From Lepus europaeus (taxonomy: Eukaryota; Chordata; Mammalia; Lagomorpha; Leporidae), in the NCBI RefSeq assembly GCF_033115175.1, contig NC_084837.1:65309266-65373265 (forward strand): 64,000 bases of DNA, written 5' to 3'. This document shows positions 63,701 to 64,000 of this stretch, piece after piece. Positions within the stretch are counted from its first letter, which is position 1; the number at the start of each line of letters is the position of its first letter. Below the pieces are notes generated by a model, which saw only the letters and a list, made by a program, of their open reading frames with translations, did no database searches and was not told the origin of the DNA. Made by a program: the position numbers and the translations under genes.

Positions 63701-64000
63701 TTTAAGGGCGTATTCAGCTCATGGTTTATTATTCTGCTTACATGAGATCCACATCAAGACCAATACTAGAACTTGGCCCAGTCTCTTAAATGGTTGCTTC
63801 CTCGTTTATCTGTTAAAAATTGACAAATGCCAACTTTGGACAAACAGGGATTTGTGAAGCCTAAGAAATGTTCAGGTGCTTGGTGGCCACAGCATGAGGT
63901 ATTGGAATATAGACCTCACTGTGTAAAATGACATAGTGTCCTTTGGTTTCTCTGCTGTTCAGGGAGGATGTCAATAAAATACTATTTTTAAACTGAATTC
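63701..64000. other. Right edge, unique sequence
   Basis: Has AATAAA on both strands (plus 63972-63977; minus 63730-63725). By synteny the ZSCAN29 3' end on the minus strand could begin here, but no coding match is visible. Confidence 0.3.

Noticed and set aside
1..64000. Many frames of 60-130 residues containing MAWESSxRWPKSLGPCTH, GDPEEAPGSWL or similar
   Set aside because: They are the six-frame translation of C-SINE consensus; the same peptide recurs at every copy and no splice or conservation signal supports coding.

Overview
This is a vertebrate nuclear locus, almost certainly from a lagomorph (rabbit-like). About 75 copies of the tRNA-derived rabbit C repeat (C-SINE) lie in both orientations, from young copies with CG-rich heads and intact target-site duplications to heavily decayed ones. 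They sit on an older background of L2, MIR, L1M, MER2, MER5 and MER20 relics. No bacterial or plasmid features are present. Most long reading frames in the window are translated C-SINEs or simple repeats and are not genes.

Two protein-coding genes are well supported. LCMT2 (TYW4; tRNA wybutosine synthesis) is a single-exon gene on the minus strand at 29339-31396. ADAL (MAPDA; N6-methyl-AMP deaminase) lies head to head with it on the plus strand. I could assemble ten ADAL coding exons (39075-58265) with consensus splice sites and continuous phase, giving a 356-residue protein with all metal and catalytic residues. A probable 5' non-coding ADAL exon ends at 31773, in a CpG-rich bidirectional promoter shared with LCMT2. 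This is the arrangement of the human 15q15.3 region (TGM7 - LCMT2 - ADAL - ZSCAN29).

Layout: 1-29 kb is intergenic and repeat-rich. It holds a possible TGM7 promoter and first exon on the minus strand near 3.85-3.97 kb, a solitary retroviral-type LTR at 12.4-12.84 kb, a 104-bp near-identical inverted repeat pair (7.5 kb / 11.6 kb), and a full-length PDCD6 (ALG-2) processed pseudogene on the minus strand at 23.86-24.86 kb. A hAT-like MITE lies at 27.06-27.22 kb and a composite CA-containing minisatellite at 28.39-28.64 kb. 29.3-31.8 kb is LCMT2 and the shared promoter. 31.8-58.3 kb is ADAL, whose introns are dense in SINEs and include a 200-bp pyrimidine tract and inverted SINE pairs. 58.3-64 kb is the ADAL 3' flank with an L1M relic broken up by SINEs and a MER2 element.

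The two genes share a housekeeping-type promoter and both act in modified-nucleotide metabolism: LCMT2 makes a hypermodified guanosine in tRNA-Phe, and ADAL clears N6-methyl-AMP released by RNA turnover. I found no sign of a novel multi-gene system. The most checkable unusual items are the PDCD6 retrocopy, the candidate TGM7 first exon with an apparently displaced start codon, the inverted-repeat pair, and the inverted young SINE pair in ADAL intron DNA. SINE and relic boundaries were read by eye and are good to roughly 10-20 bases.
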